From contig CAJJDP010000132.1 in NCBI GenBank assembly GCA_905182995.1, forward strand, positions 231,940-295,939: a stretch of 64,000 bases of DNA, read 5' to 3'. The stretch's first letter is position 1, and the number at the start of each line of letters is the position of its first letter. The DNA is from Paramecium octaurelia (taxonomy: Eukaryota > Ciliophora > Oligohymenophorea > Peniculida > Parameciidae). Positions 40,077 to 52,063 of the stretch are shown here, one piece after another. The translations under genes and the position numbers were made by a program. The notes beneath the pieces were generated by a model. That model searched no databases. It had not been told where the DNA came from and was given only the letters and a program-made list of their open reading frames with translations.

Positions 40077-40292
40077 TCAAACAACATATGCGAAAGAAGG
40101 AGAGTAAAAAGTTGAGAAAATGAAAAATTAAGAGAATGATAGATATAGCAACCAAAAAATAGAGAGATGAGACAATAAATAAAGGAAGAATCAATGAAAT
40201 AATCAAAGGTTATCCATCTAGATCTGATTGGTTGATCCCATCGCCATCGTAATGCAGCTATTTGATAAATTAGTTTTAATTATAATAAATAA

Positions 40293-42140
40293 ATGGAGTT
40301 TTTCGAGTAATTCAACAAAAAGGAAATAACAGAAGAGCAATTTGTAGAATAATTGTAGACTCTAACCACAAAAATATAAAAGAAAAGCACATTGTCTCCA
40401 GAACAAATTCTTTAAGTAAATTAATAAATAGATAAAATTGACGATTCATGTTTCAATTCTAATGTTGAATTATTCATTAAATTTGCCCTCTATTTATCTA
40501 ATCGAGGAGTCTATGAGCTTTTGTATTAATTGGGTTGGGATAAGATCCTATATCAAAAGGATAATGCAGATGCAAATTTATTAGGATTATACATCATCAA
40601 ACGTGTATATCATGCTGAAAATCATAAGGTCCTCATTATCTTTTTAAACGAGTAAAACTACTATTGATAATTATTAGTATATTACGGCAATAAAAAACAG
40701 TTGAAAAGAAGTTTGTACTTCTAGAAATATTAGTATAAATACTTCCAAAAATAGAGAAAAGAGAAATCCATTTAGCAGTCATTTTTCCAGTTATACTGAT
40801 GGTTATCAATGAAGGATTACAGAAATTCTTGAAATATAAATAATAGCAAATTCAAAACGATTTGAATGAGGACAATAAGTTCACCAAATTGTATATGAGC
40901 AATTTTCAAAATTGGACTGTCTCATTCTTCAAAAGAATATTCGATTCAATCAAAAAGTTCCCTGAAATCAAGGCTTAATCTGTAGCCATACGAGAATTAT
41001 ATGGGATTGATACCAAATACGATTATTTTGATAATTAATTAAGTAGAAAACCTGAAGATCCAAAGTTAATTGTGAAACATTACACTTTGTTATTCCTATC
41101 GGATCTTATCTAAGGAATCTTGGAATCTGAGTAATCTATGAAGGACTCCCAATTGGATCCAGAAATAATATAGACACTACTCAATCAAGCCAATCAAATG
41201 ACTTATGAGATTCATGACAATAAATTGGAAATAATAGAAAACTATATTAATTGGATCAGGTTTAGCATTTAATTTGATTAAGAATTGCCACAATAATACC
41301 AACATTATTCAAGTGAATAAACATACAATCCTGCATTTGTATGTTATTTAACAAGAGAATTATTGACAACTAGTAATTTAGAGTCAATATTGACTGTGGA
41401 TTACAAGTTGAAAATTCTAATTGGAGTGTTGTATGAATAAAAGAAACTATCAGCTTTGAAATGTGATATATAAACAAAGCTAATTGATTTAATAGTGAAG
41501 TACTTGAATTTAAGAGATGTTTCAGTAAAGCTGAGAGCAGCTAATCATTTTACAACTCCCTTTGATATCATTATTATGTTAATAATGGAGAAGGCAGGAT
41601 CAGGATTGGCAGATGAAACACCTTACCTTTCTGCCTGGAAATAAGCTTAAACTTCATTTTTACCTGAAGTTTGGACAAGGATACTAGAATAATGCATCAA
41701 TAAATCTCAAAATTATGTTTTGCTTTCACATTTAGTAAATCATTTTAGGAGTGCCATTTCAAAATTAGACAACCAAATATTATTGAAAATATATGATATT
41801 CTCATTCAAACAATTTATAGAAAAGAGATCGGAAACATAGATGCTAAAATATTATTATTTGATTCAGCCACACTTTTAATTCAATAGTTGGTAATTATTT
41901 GCAAAACTACTAGGTTAGATTTTGAAAAAGGCGGATTTCCAAAAGATGTTTGAATAGAAGTGGAAACCTTTGTTAAAGAAATACGAAAAGGACCTACAAT
42001 AATCCATCGATTATTTAGAGACAAGAAAGAAGGAAGGGGATGAATCAAAATTAAAGGATGATTAAGTGTTTTAGGCAATTTTGGGATAGGAGAGAAATTT
42101 AAAAATTGCTTATTATAATTTGAGTAAGGTATTGGAGTGA
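40293..42140 (+). CDS. Unknown all-helical protein
   Basis: Three exons (introns 40711-40733 and 41891-41918) give 598 residues. The composition is that of an alpha-solenoid (ARM/HEAT-like): repeated Leu/Ile-rich helices such as LFIKFALYLSNRGVYELLYQ, PKLIVKHYTLLFLSDLIQGI and LKILIGVLYEQKKLSALKCD. The C terminus turns into a charged coil, QKMFEQKWKPLLKKYEKDLQ. No signal peptide, membrane span or catalytic motif. Convergent with B9D2; stops are 33 bp apart. Confidence 0.7.
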
Positions 42141-42173
42141 AAAGGTGAATTTATATATATATATAAATATTAA

Positions 42174-42748
42174 TCATTAATTCAAATAATTTCTATTAGA
42201 AATTTGGACTCCATGAAGATGAAAGTCTTTAGTTATTATAGCCAATTCAATGTGAATGTTTCCAGTTGATTCAACTTTAAAACCAAATCTGCTTTCTCCA
42301 GAAAATAATAAATCTCTATGAACCAATTCAGGATAAGCTCCAATGAGTTTGTCGAAGAAACTAGCCTCTGGTCTCCAACAAGCTAATGATGGATAAATTG
42401 ATTACGAATATCAAATTAATATTCTCCAGGTTCTATGGGAAGGGAAGTGAGACCATAACCGCCAAGAGAATTCCTGCCATGATCATCAACTTCCCAAACT
42501 TCCACAAGCAATTTTGGCCATCCTCTAACCGATTTGGTCACATAATTCAAATCAATGGGATGTTCAAGAGGTATAAATTTTGAATTCTATGAAGATGATT
42601 AAAATGTTTCCCCTTCTTCCTATCCTGATATCTTCTTCCAGTGATCTCCAGCTCTGAAGAAATACTTGACATAGAGAGAAGAGTGATTAAAATTGGTGGC
42701 TCCAGCTATTTTGCCAACTATGAAAACCTGTGGACTGTCTGCAGACAT
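42174..42748 (-). CDS. B9D2: B9 domain-containing protein 2 (ciliary transition zone)
   Basis: One 23-nt intron (42383-42405) gives 183 residues, the normal length. B9D2 forms a complex with B9D1 and MKS1 that gates protein entry into cilia. The B9 (C2-like) fold is recognised from VFIVGKIAGATNFNHSSLYV, HPIDLNYVTKSVRGWPKLLV, GRNSLGGYGLTSLPIEPGEY, CWRPEASFF and LVHRDLLFSGESRFGFKVES. The WRP and ...SGxxRF...G..H.E blocks match B9D2 better than B9D1. Fits a ciliated cell with many basal bodies. Confidence 0.87.
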
Positions 42749-42826
42749 TTTAATAAATTGTATAAAAAATATATTAATCAAAAATGTAATACATATATAT
42801 ATGAGATATGGTATGTATGACAATTC

Positions 42827-44340
42827 TCATTCTTATTCTTTATTGCCTTCATATTCGTAATTTGGTATTTGGTCATCAATATGTTGAGCCAAGGACACAC
42901 TCAAAGGCATATCACCATATTGAAGAACCCTGTCTGTAATATTGAAATTCTCTTAATCCTCAAGTACTGATTCTGTTCTATTGACAATTGTAGTAGGGGT
43001 GTTCTTTTTTCTATTTTTTATTTCCTGTTTCTTGAAATAGACTGCTATCAACATAAACAGCAATCCAGCGAAAGAGTAGTACATCAAAGTGATGACAGCC
43101 ACCTTTGCACTATATCTTTCCATGAGAAATCCATAAATGGAAGGTGCTGGTAAAAAGCCAAATAAATTCTAAAACATAGTAGTATTTGAATTCGCAAAAG
43201 CCTTCAAGTGTTTAGGAACAGATGACAACATGATTCCCATCAAAGGAGGAACTATTGCTCCGCCAAAAAACAATAGGAACCAAACACATAATGCTCCGAA
43301 CCAAAATGTCTCTGTAAATGGAACTGGAGCAGCACTCAAACAACAAATAAAACAGTAAACTACACAAATGTAAAGTGACTTGGTTCTTTCATAACCTCCT
43401 AATTTCTAAGCTATCAATCCTCCTGTTATACAACCGAAAACTGGCCCTGTTATTGAAACTACTGCAAAAACTATATTAACAGTTTTCTAATTTTAATGCA
43501 TCTCGATTATCATGTAATCAGTCATCCAAAATTGTATCCCTGTCACTATAAAGTACAATATGCTGATCACGATTGTACAACACAACCATAACCTTATCGA
43601 ATATAATTCTTTCATCATCTGTAAATATGATTTATGGGATGCCACACTCAAGATTGAAGCTCCCATGTCCTCTGGGTTCACTGACTTTTTTTCTACCTTA
43701 CTCCTTTTGGCTCTCTTTATTTCGAAATCCTTTGTACTTACAAAACAAATAAAAAATATTGCACATGGAATTAACAATACCACTTAAGCATAGAATGCTA
43801 TTTGCCAAGTCCATATGTTTGAAATCACACTTGACAACACATACCCAACAAATATCCCCAAAGGAATCACTCCTTACAACATTGTCAACCAGATTGTCTT
43901 TGATTCTTCACCAAAGTTATCGACCCACACGGGAAAATAAATCATCATAGGGGCCTAATCAATATGTCACCCATTCTTACTTGTGCACAACCTGTTAAGA
44001 ATCTACTCAAATAAAACAGCCAACTGCTCTTGTAATGTTGAGGAAACATTAACAAAGAACCCAACATTCCAATGTAACTAATTGAGATTATCAACTTGGC
44101 ATTAAAATGTATAAATAGCTTCCCTCCAAATAATCCAACCAGCGATATACCAGCATAAACTAGTGATCCCAAATATCCCAATTCTTCAGCACTCAAATTC
44201 AGAGATGCCTCAATCTATTGAGTTGCTACGAAAATTATATTAATATCCAAATTACCTGCAGGAATGATACCATGGTCTAAGTTTATAAGGACATTTGTGC
44301 TAAGGATTAGAGAAAATATCCACTTATACTTAATTTCCAT
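42827..44340 (-). CDS. Spinster-like major facilitator superfamily transporter
   Basis: Three exons (introns 44226-44255 and 43955-43980) give 485 residues with about twelve hydrophobic helices. The first helix and loop, INLDHGIIPAATQQIEASL, then LSAEELGYLGSLVYAGISLVG, resemble spinster (SPNS) transporters, which export sphingosine-1-phosphate or lysophospholipids. The central cytoplasmic loop is basic (KRAKRSKVEKK) and the C terminus is a soluble polar tail of ~60 residues. The exact substrate cannot be read from sequence. Confidence 0.8.
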
Positions 44341-44870
44341 TATTTATTTTAACTAATTTTAAAATCACGTTATGAATTGCATAAATTTCATTATAAAACC
44401 CATTACTTCTGGATCCCTTCATTCTAACATATACTATTACACAACTCTATAACTCGTCTGACTAATACATAAATGAGAAACAAATAGCAAATAAGTTTTT
44501 TATTAAATCTTTTAAATATATAATATTATTAATCAAATATTAATCAAAATAAAACTAAGAAGTTTTCTCTATTTAAGGTTTTATTGACTTTAACTATTTT
44601 AGGAGACTCCATAATTCAGTTTCATTAAAGTCGATTCAAAACTCATAACCTATCTAAGAAATTATCATGAATAAGCTATAGTTATTGTAATATAAAATGC
44701 TTGTCACAATTTTTAAGAGTTAAATTAATTTTCAATACTTTACCTATTATTTTCTGATGCAGTGGAATGTAATTCATATGGTTCTTTTAAGTGTACTAAG
44801 TTCTTCCTTGATGAAATAATCTTAAAAAGAATAATGAAAATTATAATTTTAGTATTATTATTTATTTTAA
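44341..44870. other. Intergenic spacer, divergent promoters
   Basis: A 530-bp AT-rich gap between the divergent MFS and LRR genes. No open frame, hairpin or RNA gene supported. It must hold both promoters; no conserved element is evident by eye. Confidence 0.6.
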
Positions 44871-45880
44871 ATGGGAGATAAGAAGAAAAAGGGAGATCAA
44901 GTAGAAGATTTCTCGACAGAATAATTAAATAAATTATATCGGAAGCGCTGTGAGATTAATGGAGTTCCTCTGTGCAAAATTTTCAAAGAAAGGTTGGAGG
45001 CTGTATGCTCGGAAGGAGAACATTTATAAAATGTAAAACTTTGGGAAGAAATGGGACCTGTCGGGGTTAGATCAATGATGGAGTCATTCACTGAAATAGG
45101 CTATAAACATTTGAAATAATTGAGATTGTGGAGAGTGAAATGTCAGGATGAAGGAGTCAGAACAATATGCATATATATTGATAAAGTTAGATTACTCGAA
45201 GTTTTAGATCTCTTAGATAACTAAATTGGGGTTTTAGGTATTCAGCGCAACTATCTTAGGGTGTAAATTCTTAGCAGACATTCTACATCCTAAGTGCGAA
45301 AGTAAATTGGTAAAACTGAAATTGGATCACAATCAAATAGGTTCAGAAGGTTTGGCTGAACTAGCTAAGGGGCTAGCTATGAATAACACTTTGGAAAGTT
45401 TAGCACTGAATTATTGTGGCATAGAGGCTGAGGGGGCCAAATACCTCTAGGACATATTGGCCAATGTTAATAGCAAGTTGTATAAATTAAAATTGAGTGG
45501 AAATCGTCTTAAGAATGAAGGAGCATATGAATTATTTAGAGCGTTGGAAATTAATAACACTCTAGAGAGAATTAAGTTAGCGGATAATCAATTCCATTCA
45601 GATCCAAGTGATTCAGCCTTGATAAATAAAATCCTCTCTACTTTTGAATTAAATAAAACACTTGGATATTATGATCTCAAATTCAATTTACTCAGTGATC
45701 AGGGTATATGCATATATATCATAAGATGCCACTAGGATAATCCCATTAATCGAAAAAAATAAATCTATATTCTTCATTGAAATTTCAGATTAAATATCCA
45801 AGCCTTTGACTGATAAATTAAAATCACTTACGAAGAAAAGGAAGCCAAAGAAAAAGAAGAAGAGCAAAAAGAAGAAGTGA
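44871..45880 (+). CDS. Leucine-rich repeat protein (RanGAP/NLR-type LRR)
   Basis: Three exons (introns 45238-45259 and 45704-45725) give 321 residues. At least six LRRs of the ribonuclease-inhibitor/RanGAP type run from about residue 75 to 270, for example KLVKLKLDHNQIGSEGLAEL, NTLESLALNYCGIEAEGAKY and KLYKLKLSGNRLKNEGAYEL. The C terminus ends in an almost pure Lys run (KKRKPKKKKKSKKKK). The RanGAP catalytic Arg is not evident, so it is more likely a scaffold; many such proteins in ciliates are ciliary (e.g. LRRC34/TCTE1-like), which is inference only. Confidence 0.78.
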
Positions 45881-46267
45881 ATAAATAATTACAAAAAATA
45901 TTATGGATCATGTTATTTTTTTGTATCTGATAAAATATATCTCCTCTAAAGTTTCATACTATAACCGACGTGGCGAAACCTTCTTTATTTACTCAGATAC
46001 CCTTTTTAACTGGATTTTCAGCATTTGATTTTTTCTTTCAATATTTCTCATATGCTAAGGTTTTTTTTAATATCTATCTGAAGGTATTTGATTTGAATAT
46101 ATAAAAGAAAAGTACTTTTTGCAATTATCCTCAGTTGAGCATGTAACCTCCTTATTTAGACTTAATGATCTGTAATCATAAATTTAAGGTAGCGATAAAT
46201 GTTCATCATGTTATACGGCTAACTTTTTTTTATAATAATTCATAAATAGTATGAATATATATAATTA
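45881..46267. other. Convergent spacer with a C/D-box-like element on the minus strand
   Basis: A 387-bp AT-rich gap between the LRR and OTU stops. On the minus strand it holds ATGATGA (46209-46203) and CTGA (46134-46131) 79 nt end to end, the arrangement of a C/D snoRNA, but with little terminal stem. No protein-coding frame is convincing. Confidence 0.35.
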
Positions 46268-47270
46268 TCATATAAAGACAGCTTATTTTTTCATTGGAGC
46301 ATCTGATTAAGGTTATTATTGCTATTGTTATTGCTATTATTATTGCTATTGCTGTTTTGGATATTTCTACTTCTCTATATCTATATTCATACAACAATCT
46401 TTATAGGTTTTATTAGAGCCACAATTGCATTTTTTATTCTTTTTTTACTTTAGTTAATATTTTTGGAGCTCTGCTTGTTTCATCGCCTCTTTTGCTGCCT
46501 TTTCAGCTTCTTCCTATTCTCGTAAGGCCTACAAATATTCCCGTTCTTCAGGATCCTCAATTTACTCTAAATCATCGAATTAATCAAAGTTATCCTCATT
46601 TCCCAAAGGAGCCTATTAAAATGTATCCAATATTCCTTCAAATATATCTAGTGGGATTGGTTCTGCTCTTATATTACTATCGTCTCCTAACATTCTTACA
46701 GAACTGTAATGTTCGGCAACATTTTCTATTAGATGATATGCTAAATGAAGTGCGTCTTTCTAAAATCACTATGATCAAACCATTACCTCATTCAATGGTC
46801 TTTCATCAGTCATTGACTTGATAATCATACAGGGTCTTCCTTTCATATGAATGAAAAAATTCACATCCAAAGCTTAAGACAAGGCTTGCAATTCCAAATT
46901 ACCTCCCCATTCTCCATCAGAAGACATCTCTTTCAAGTATTAATCGAAGGTCATGTCATCTTCAATGAAGAGTCCAAAGAAGTCTTAATTCTCTTGCATT
47001 GTTTAAACTGCTAATCTTCGTAATTGTTTATGATATTTTTCATCTCCGTGTAGTACATCTGCAATCGATCTAAAGAGACAATTTCCATCTCCCTCCACAT
47101 CTCTAATTTAGAGTCCCAATTGATTCATTTCATCTTAAAACTCTTAAAAGTTTTTGACATATCCTAAGCGATTATCTTTTATTTATCATACCTTTAAGTG
47201 AACGGGCTTATCCTCTCTGTTTTTTTAGTTACTTCTTTGTTTGTCTTTGTTGTTGTTTCTCCTTCTTCAT
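46268..47270 (-). CDS. OTU-family deubiquitinase with SEC-C motif
   Basis: Three exons (introns 47164-47191 and 46760-46786) give 315 residues. The OTU catalytic core is EGDGNCLFRSIADVL (Asp and nucleophile Cys, about residues 63-77), and DALHLAYHLIENVAEHYSSVR carries the catalytic His region. Then an acidic/coiled segment, a SEC-C zinc motif CNCGSNKTYKDCC, and a run of ~14 Gln written mostly in TAA/TAG codons. Closest in design to OTUD3-like enzymes. The basic Gln/Lys-rich N terminus starts at ATG 47270, with an ATG for the divergent LYR gene 66 bp away. Confidence 0.86.
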
Positions 47271-47336
47271 TTACTACTGTTTTTCATATTTTTACTAGTT
47301 TTTGCTCTTTTTCATAATTCTTTATTATTAAATTTA

Positions 47337-47633
47337 ATGAGCAATATTTATAAAGGGACTTTGCTTTTTTATAGAAGGATGCTCAAAACCATGATGAAAA
47401 CCTTTAATGGGGATCCAGAAATGTTCCATCGAGTGAGGATCGAATGTCGGAACAAAATCAAAGAAAATGCAAATGAGACTGATTAAATCAAAATACAGAA
47501 TCACATTTTCTTTGGGGAGGAGGCTCGAGAATTCTTAGAAAATCATTTGATCTCTGGAAAATTAATGCCGAATGGAAGATATCGATTTAAAGCCTAACCT
47601 CAACACAGTATGAATGATCCAATAAAGCAATGA
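47337..47633 (+). CDS. LYR-motif protein, LYRM7/MZM1-like complex III assembly factor
   Basis: A 98-residue intronless ORF. The start contains the LYR-type helix LLFYRRMLKTMMKTFNGDPE, followed by FHRVRIECRNKIKENANETD, GEEAREFLENHLISGKL and a GRYRFKA end. The F-x-GD spacing and the RIECRNKI helix match MZM1/LYRM7, which stabilises the Rieske iron-sulfur protein in the mitochondrial matrix before its insertion into complex III. Divergent from the OTU gene. Confidence 0.78.
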
Positions 47634-47813
47634 GTTTTAATTTGTTTGATTAACACAATTAAGAATAACTAGAATTACTATTTGATATATTTTATAAAAA
47701 TAATAACTTTGTTGAAATTCTCAATTTCTTTATTTAAATTAATAAAAATATCTCAAAATTGTGGCTCATGTAAAAAGGATTTCAAAAATAAATGAATTTT
47801 ATAATTTATTTAA

Positions 47814-49377
47814 ATGCAACAGTTGAGGGGTAGCCATTTCTAATTAGGACAGACGGATCAAAGTAAACGGTTATAGAATTTCCTTAGAGAATCAATTCAC
47901 ATCAATGATGAAAATGAATTATCAAGGAGATTAAGTGAGTAATCCAAGTGGAAAAGGAGACAAATTAAATCTGAAGGGAGTTCATTTTCAATTAGGAGAA
48001 TCCAAACGTAATTTTTATGTCAAACAACATGACAGCATTATATAGAACTACTTTTAAAGCTGACTTTTAGGGAAAACAAATTGGAGAACCTGCTACATTG
48101 AATTAAGAAAAAAAAAATGATTTAAGAACCAACCATTTTGTTCTTGGTCATCAAGAAGCTCAATAAGTCTCTGTCACCAAGGCAACCTATAATGAAAAAC
48201 CATTGCAGCCAGGTTTATAAAATGAATAAGAAAGTACTCTCAATCTATTATCGTTAGTTCAAAAGACCAAAATGAGATCTCACCATCATCACTTTGCAGA
48301 AACGACTCACAAAATGATGTAGTCCAATTACTATGAGCAATACTAGCCTCAATAATTAGAACCAAAACAAGATGTTGCAGAGAGAGCAAGATAACTCAGA
48401 GTTTCAAACATATTTCTTGGCCAAGAAGTAACATTTCTCTTTAAAACTAATTAGTAACTTCCTATGATTACTGCTTCATAAGAATATCACAACAAGAAGG
48501 AAGGAGGATTGTAGCCTTCTTTTTAATCAGCCTTCCAAACCAAGAATTTCAATTTAGGTACTGCACTACCTGAGTACCAAACTATCAATTAAGAATATTA
48601 TTAGAGATACCAAGTAACTTCAAATCCGTTTGCTGAAGAGAATAGATAAAATTTGAGGGGTAACCAATATTCGAATATCATATTAGCTACTCATTTCACC
48701 TTAGGTAAAGACAATCAACCTTACTCATCAGAAACTAAGTCCCATTATAGACCTTACTCTGAAAATCATGTCAAATTTCCAAATAATACAGTTCCATTAT
48801 AAAGAAGTCATTTTACAATTGGAGATCCTAGATTTATGAATCACAAGACTTAATCTTTGTATACGAGTACAATGAAACCTCCTGAATTGTCATCCAGTTT
48901 TCAAGCTCGTGATCAATAGATGGACAGAGGGTCCAATTTCTAAATTGGCAATTAGAATATAAGATATAAATCAGAAATGCAATCCAAGTATTTTTATAAT
49001 TTTGACTGCATTTTCTAGTTTCAACAATCCATTAGGATAAGCTGCTCAATTAACAGATAAATAATTGAAAGACTTGAGATCCTCTCATTTTGGATTGAAT
49101 GATCATAGTGGCAAGAATACTTATGTGACCACTAAACAGATGGAAGCTCTTAATTATCAATAAGGATATCCTAATAAATTAGATCCCCTTGCTAGTGCCA
49201 ATCTGAGGTATAATTAGAAGTTATTGAGATAGATCACATCATTTTAACTTAGGACAAAATAGAGATGATTTAATATCATAGACACATGATATCCACAGAC
49301 ATTTGGATGGAAAACCAAATGTTTTAAATTAATAGTAAGCGAATAATTTAAGAAGACATCATTTTTCATTGTCATGA
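47814..49377 (+). CDS. SAXO/TEX45-like protein with repeated SHFxLG modules
   Basis: Five exons (introns 47863-47887, 48008-48035, 48988-49018, 49208-49232) give 484 residues. A short motif recurs about nine times: RGSHFQLG, KGVHFQLG, TNHFVLG, SNIFLG, TKNFNLG, ATHFTLG, RSHFTIG, SNFQIG, SSHFGLN, SHHFNLG and RHHFSLS, spaced roughly 30-70 residues apart and followed by Thr/Tyr-rich stretches. The same layout is found in microtubule-stabilising axonemal proteins such as TEX45/SAXO5 and PPP1R32, so a microtubule inner or surface protein of the cilium is likely. A stopless 27-nt GT-AG segment at 48428-48454 may be a further intron. Confidence 0.7.
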
Positions 49378-49402
49378 TATCATTATTTAAATAGAACTAC
49401 AT

Positions 49403-49855
49403 TCATCCTTTATTAGGTTTTGGTGTAAGCTATTGCAATGTAAAATCAAAATGCTATCTTAATTTCTCAAGAGAGGTATTTGTTTGCAAGGCAAATTTGT
49501 CTTGAAACCTTTTCTATTCCTTCAAAAATTTATCCTCCTATTTCTTCACTTTGATTCTCTTCAATTGATCTTATGAATCTTGAGCTAATTTCTTTTAATC
49601 CATTAATGACTACTGCAATAATACAACTCTTTGTTAATGTATTTCTAATTCTTCTAATAAATCAGTAATCGTTTATTTCTATATTCAAATATTAAATACA
49701 TTGTTTAAGTTCTCTTATTTCAATCTTAGAACTTAGTCATCCATTTCGTTAAAATCATTCCTATACGATAAGGCTTTCTTATTATAATCTTCATCATCCT
49801 CATCTGAACTATTATAATAATATAAAAGTGTTTTAGCATGCTTTTCTAAATGCAT
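49403..49855 (-). CDS. Small coiled-coil protein
   Basis: Two exons (intron 49679-49699, 21 nt) give 143 residues. An acidic Asp/Glu patch (SSDEDDEDYNKK) near residue 20 precedes a coiled coil of ~70 residues with Leu heptads (ITDLLEELEIHQQRVVLLQQ) and a basic end. Unknown family. Convergent with the SAXO-like gene, with 25 bp between stops. Confidence 0.65.
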
Positions 49856-49920
49856 AACAATATAAGTTAATTAAACAATAATAAATAAATATGTTTAATG
49901 TATATATGTCAATAACCCCT

Positions 49921-50856
49921 TCATAGATCTAGATCTTATTTCTTGCTCTTTTTAGACTTTTAGTTCCTCTTTTCAATTTCCTGTTTCACTCTTTCTAGAT
50001 CCTAGAATATTTCATCCGTTATACCTTATCAACCTAATGGGAACCAGCTTGATGTTTCTTGGCCTTTTCGGCTAGAACCTTTTTGATATCAACTTTGTCA
50101 TTGCTATTTCCTTATTCGGTTTATGGTTAAACTGGCTATTGTTGTTGCTACTAAGGTTGTTCTGGTTATTTTTCTGCAGGTGCTGATTCTTTATTTTTAT
50201 TTTTCTTTTTCTTCTTCTTTTCTTAAGCTCCTTCTTCTTTACCGTCTTCCTTGTTATCTCCCTTTTAAGTAAATCCTAATTCATTTAATATTGCATCTAA
50301 ATCTTCAGTCTCTTTCTTTTTTTACTCTTTCTTTTTTGGTTACTATTTTTCCTCTTACTATTGTTTTTATTTCAATACTTCATATTAACTACAAATTCTT
50401 ACTTTGATATTAGTCTACTTATTCTTGTTTTTGCTCAACCTTTTATTCTGATTATTGTTCTGTGACAGTTTCCTCTTAGGATTTTTATACCTCCTACTCC
50501 TATTATTCGTTTTCTTCATCACTATTATACATCAAACCCTAGAAATTGTTTTTCTAAGAATATCAATGCATCATTACGCTTGGTTTAATTCTTCTTGCCT
50601 CTAATGCTGCTTATTGCTCTTTTTGTATTTATTCTGCTTATTTCTTTTGCAATTCCTTTAACTTGACCCACTCTGGCTTATTATTTTTGTGATAAGGCTT
50701 TTTAGCTTATTTCTTGAACTCCTTATTCTATTCGGATGGTTGAGCAGCTGGTTTAATTTCTTAATCTGGAGCCTTCTCAACAACGGGCTAAACTTAGTCT
50801 TCATCATCTGAGATTTCTGCCCAATTAACATTTGTTGCTGTGGTATTCTCAGTCAT
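49921..50856 (-). CDS. Lys/Gln-rich protein of unknown function
   Basis: Four exons (introns 50554-50577, 50378-50402, 50002-50024) give 287 residues. An acidic start NVNWAEISDDEDQVQ is followed by basic and Gln-rich low-complexity sequence, one more ordered motif ETEDLDAILNELGF, and a Lys-rich C terminus (KRNQKSKKSKK). The design (short acidic WAEISDDED, then basic RNA-binding-like tracts) resembles translation or ribosome-associated factors, but I cannot place it in a family. Confidence 0.65.
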
Positions 50857-50889
50857 TTTAAGATATCAATTTTTAAATATTTATAATAC

Positions 50890-51184
50890 TCAAACAAATT
50901 CAATTTTAAATTATTTTATCAAAGAATACACACCCTAATATACCCATTTATGTAAATCTTTATTATCGATTGTTTCACTCAACCATTGATTTCGCAATGA
51001 AAGTTTGAAGATTGGTATTTCACTTCTGAATTTATAATATTGTTAATCTTTTTTCATGAAGTCACTTGCAATTTGATTTTGAATTACATAGTTCATCAGC
51101 ATATCAATCATCAGACTAAATAAAACAAAGGCTGAAGCCGTCTTAAATAAAATTTTAACTTAAATATTTTTTTGCCTTTAGCAT
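50890..51184 (-). CDS. Small protein with N-terminal signal anchor
   Basis: Two exons (intron 51132-51159, 28 nt) give 88 residues. Residues 1-25 form a basic start and one hydrophobic helix (LTFVLFSLMIDMLMNYVI), then a soluble part with alternating charge (DFMKKDQQYYKFRSE, NQWLSETIDNKDLHKWVY). It could be a mitochondrial inner-membrane assembly factor by size and form, but no family motif is visible. Confidence 0.55.
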
Positions 51185-51274
51185 TGAAATAATTCATAGT
51201 GTTAAACATAAAAGTCACTTATGCTAAATTAACAATCCTATTTTTATAGATAGAAGACTTGGAAACAGCATCAA

Positions 51275-51345
51275 GCACTGTTAGTATAAGGGTAGTATAC
51301 AAGGTTGCCATCCTTGTGACACGAGTTCGAGTCTCGTACAGTGCA
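51275..51345 (+). tRNA. tRNA-Gly, anticodon GCC
   Basis: A full cloverleaf can be drawn. The acceptor stem GCACTGT (51275-51281) pairs perfectly with ACAGTGC (51338-51344), with A 51345 as discriminator. The anticodon stem is CAAGG/CCTTG with loop TTGCCAT, anticodon GCC at 51307-51309. The T arm is ACGAG-TTCGAGT-CTCGT. No intron; CCA is not encoded, as normal in eukaryotes. Confidence 0.95.
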
Positions 51346-51346
51346 A

Positions 51347-51354
51347 TTTTTTTT
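51347..51354 (+). terminator. RNA polymerase III terminator (T8) after tRNA-Gly
   Basis: Eight consecutive T residues start two bases after the acceptor stem, the standard Pol III stop signal. Confidence 0.85.
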
Positions 51355-52063
51355 ATTAATTTTTATAACTATTCTTTTATTATCTAATTATCTAATTACA
51401 AATCCCCACATTGATGTAATGTATTTTTTCCCTTTTTTCCTTTTTTTCTGTTTATATGTCATTAACTCGAATGGTTAAACGTAATAAAAATTAGACACAT
51501 TAATTACTTCAAATTCAGAATTTTCAAAAAAAAGCTAAAAGAGTGAATTTTGAATAGTAATGATTTTTCGTATTATGTAAATTTGAGATTTATGACAAAT
51601 GAATTCGAGAGAATATCTAAATTTATACCAAGATATATTTAATTTTTTTCAAGATCATACAGCCATCCTCCTTTTTAATTCAAATATAGCATATTATATT
51701 ACAATTTAGAATTCTATTTTTTAATATAAAATAACATATTAGTTAAGTCCATTAAGTTTCCTTATTTTCATAAAATCCCAAATGGTAATATGAACTGAAG
51801 TAAGAACACTCTTGTAATAAACACCAAACTATGGAGTTTATGAGCAAAACTTATTTTCTTAATGTGTTTCAGCAATATATTGTATAATTAATAGTTCTAA
51901 TATTAGGTAAAAATTAACAAAATAAAATAATTATTATAATTTTTATAATAATTATTATATATTTTATAAAAAGATATTATGCCACAAATATATTACGTAT
52001 TATAATGATTATTCATATCCTCTCGAAAATATCTTGAATATATTATAATAAAAATTCAAATTC
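51355..52063. other. AT-rich spacer upstream of SCOT
   Basis: About 700 bp with no supported gene. Runs of A/T dominate, and no hairpin or repeat stands out. It contains the SCOT promoter. Confidence 0.6.

Noticed and set aside
40009..40206. Minus-strand 65-residue hydrophobic frame resembling a membrane protein
   Set aside because: It has no ATG start and no intron that joins it to the coding frame; a +1 frame starting at ATG 40076 connects through a 34-nt intron to the rest of the downstream gene.
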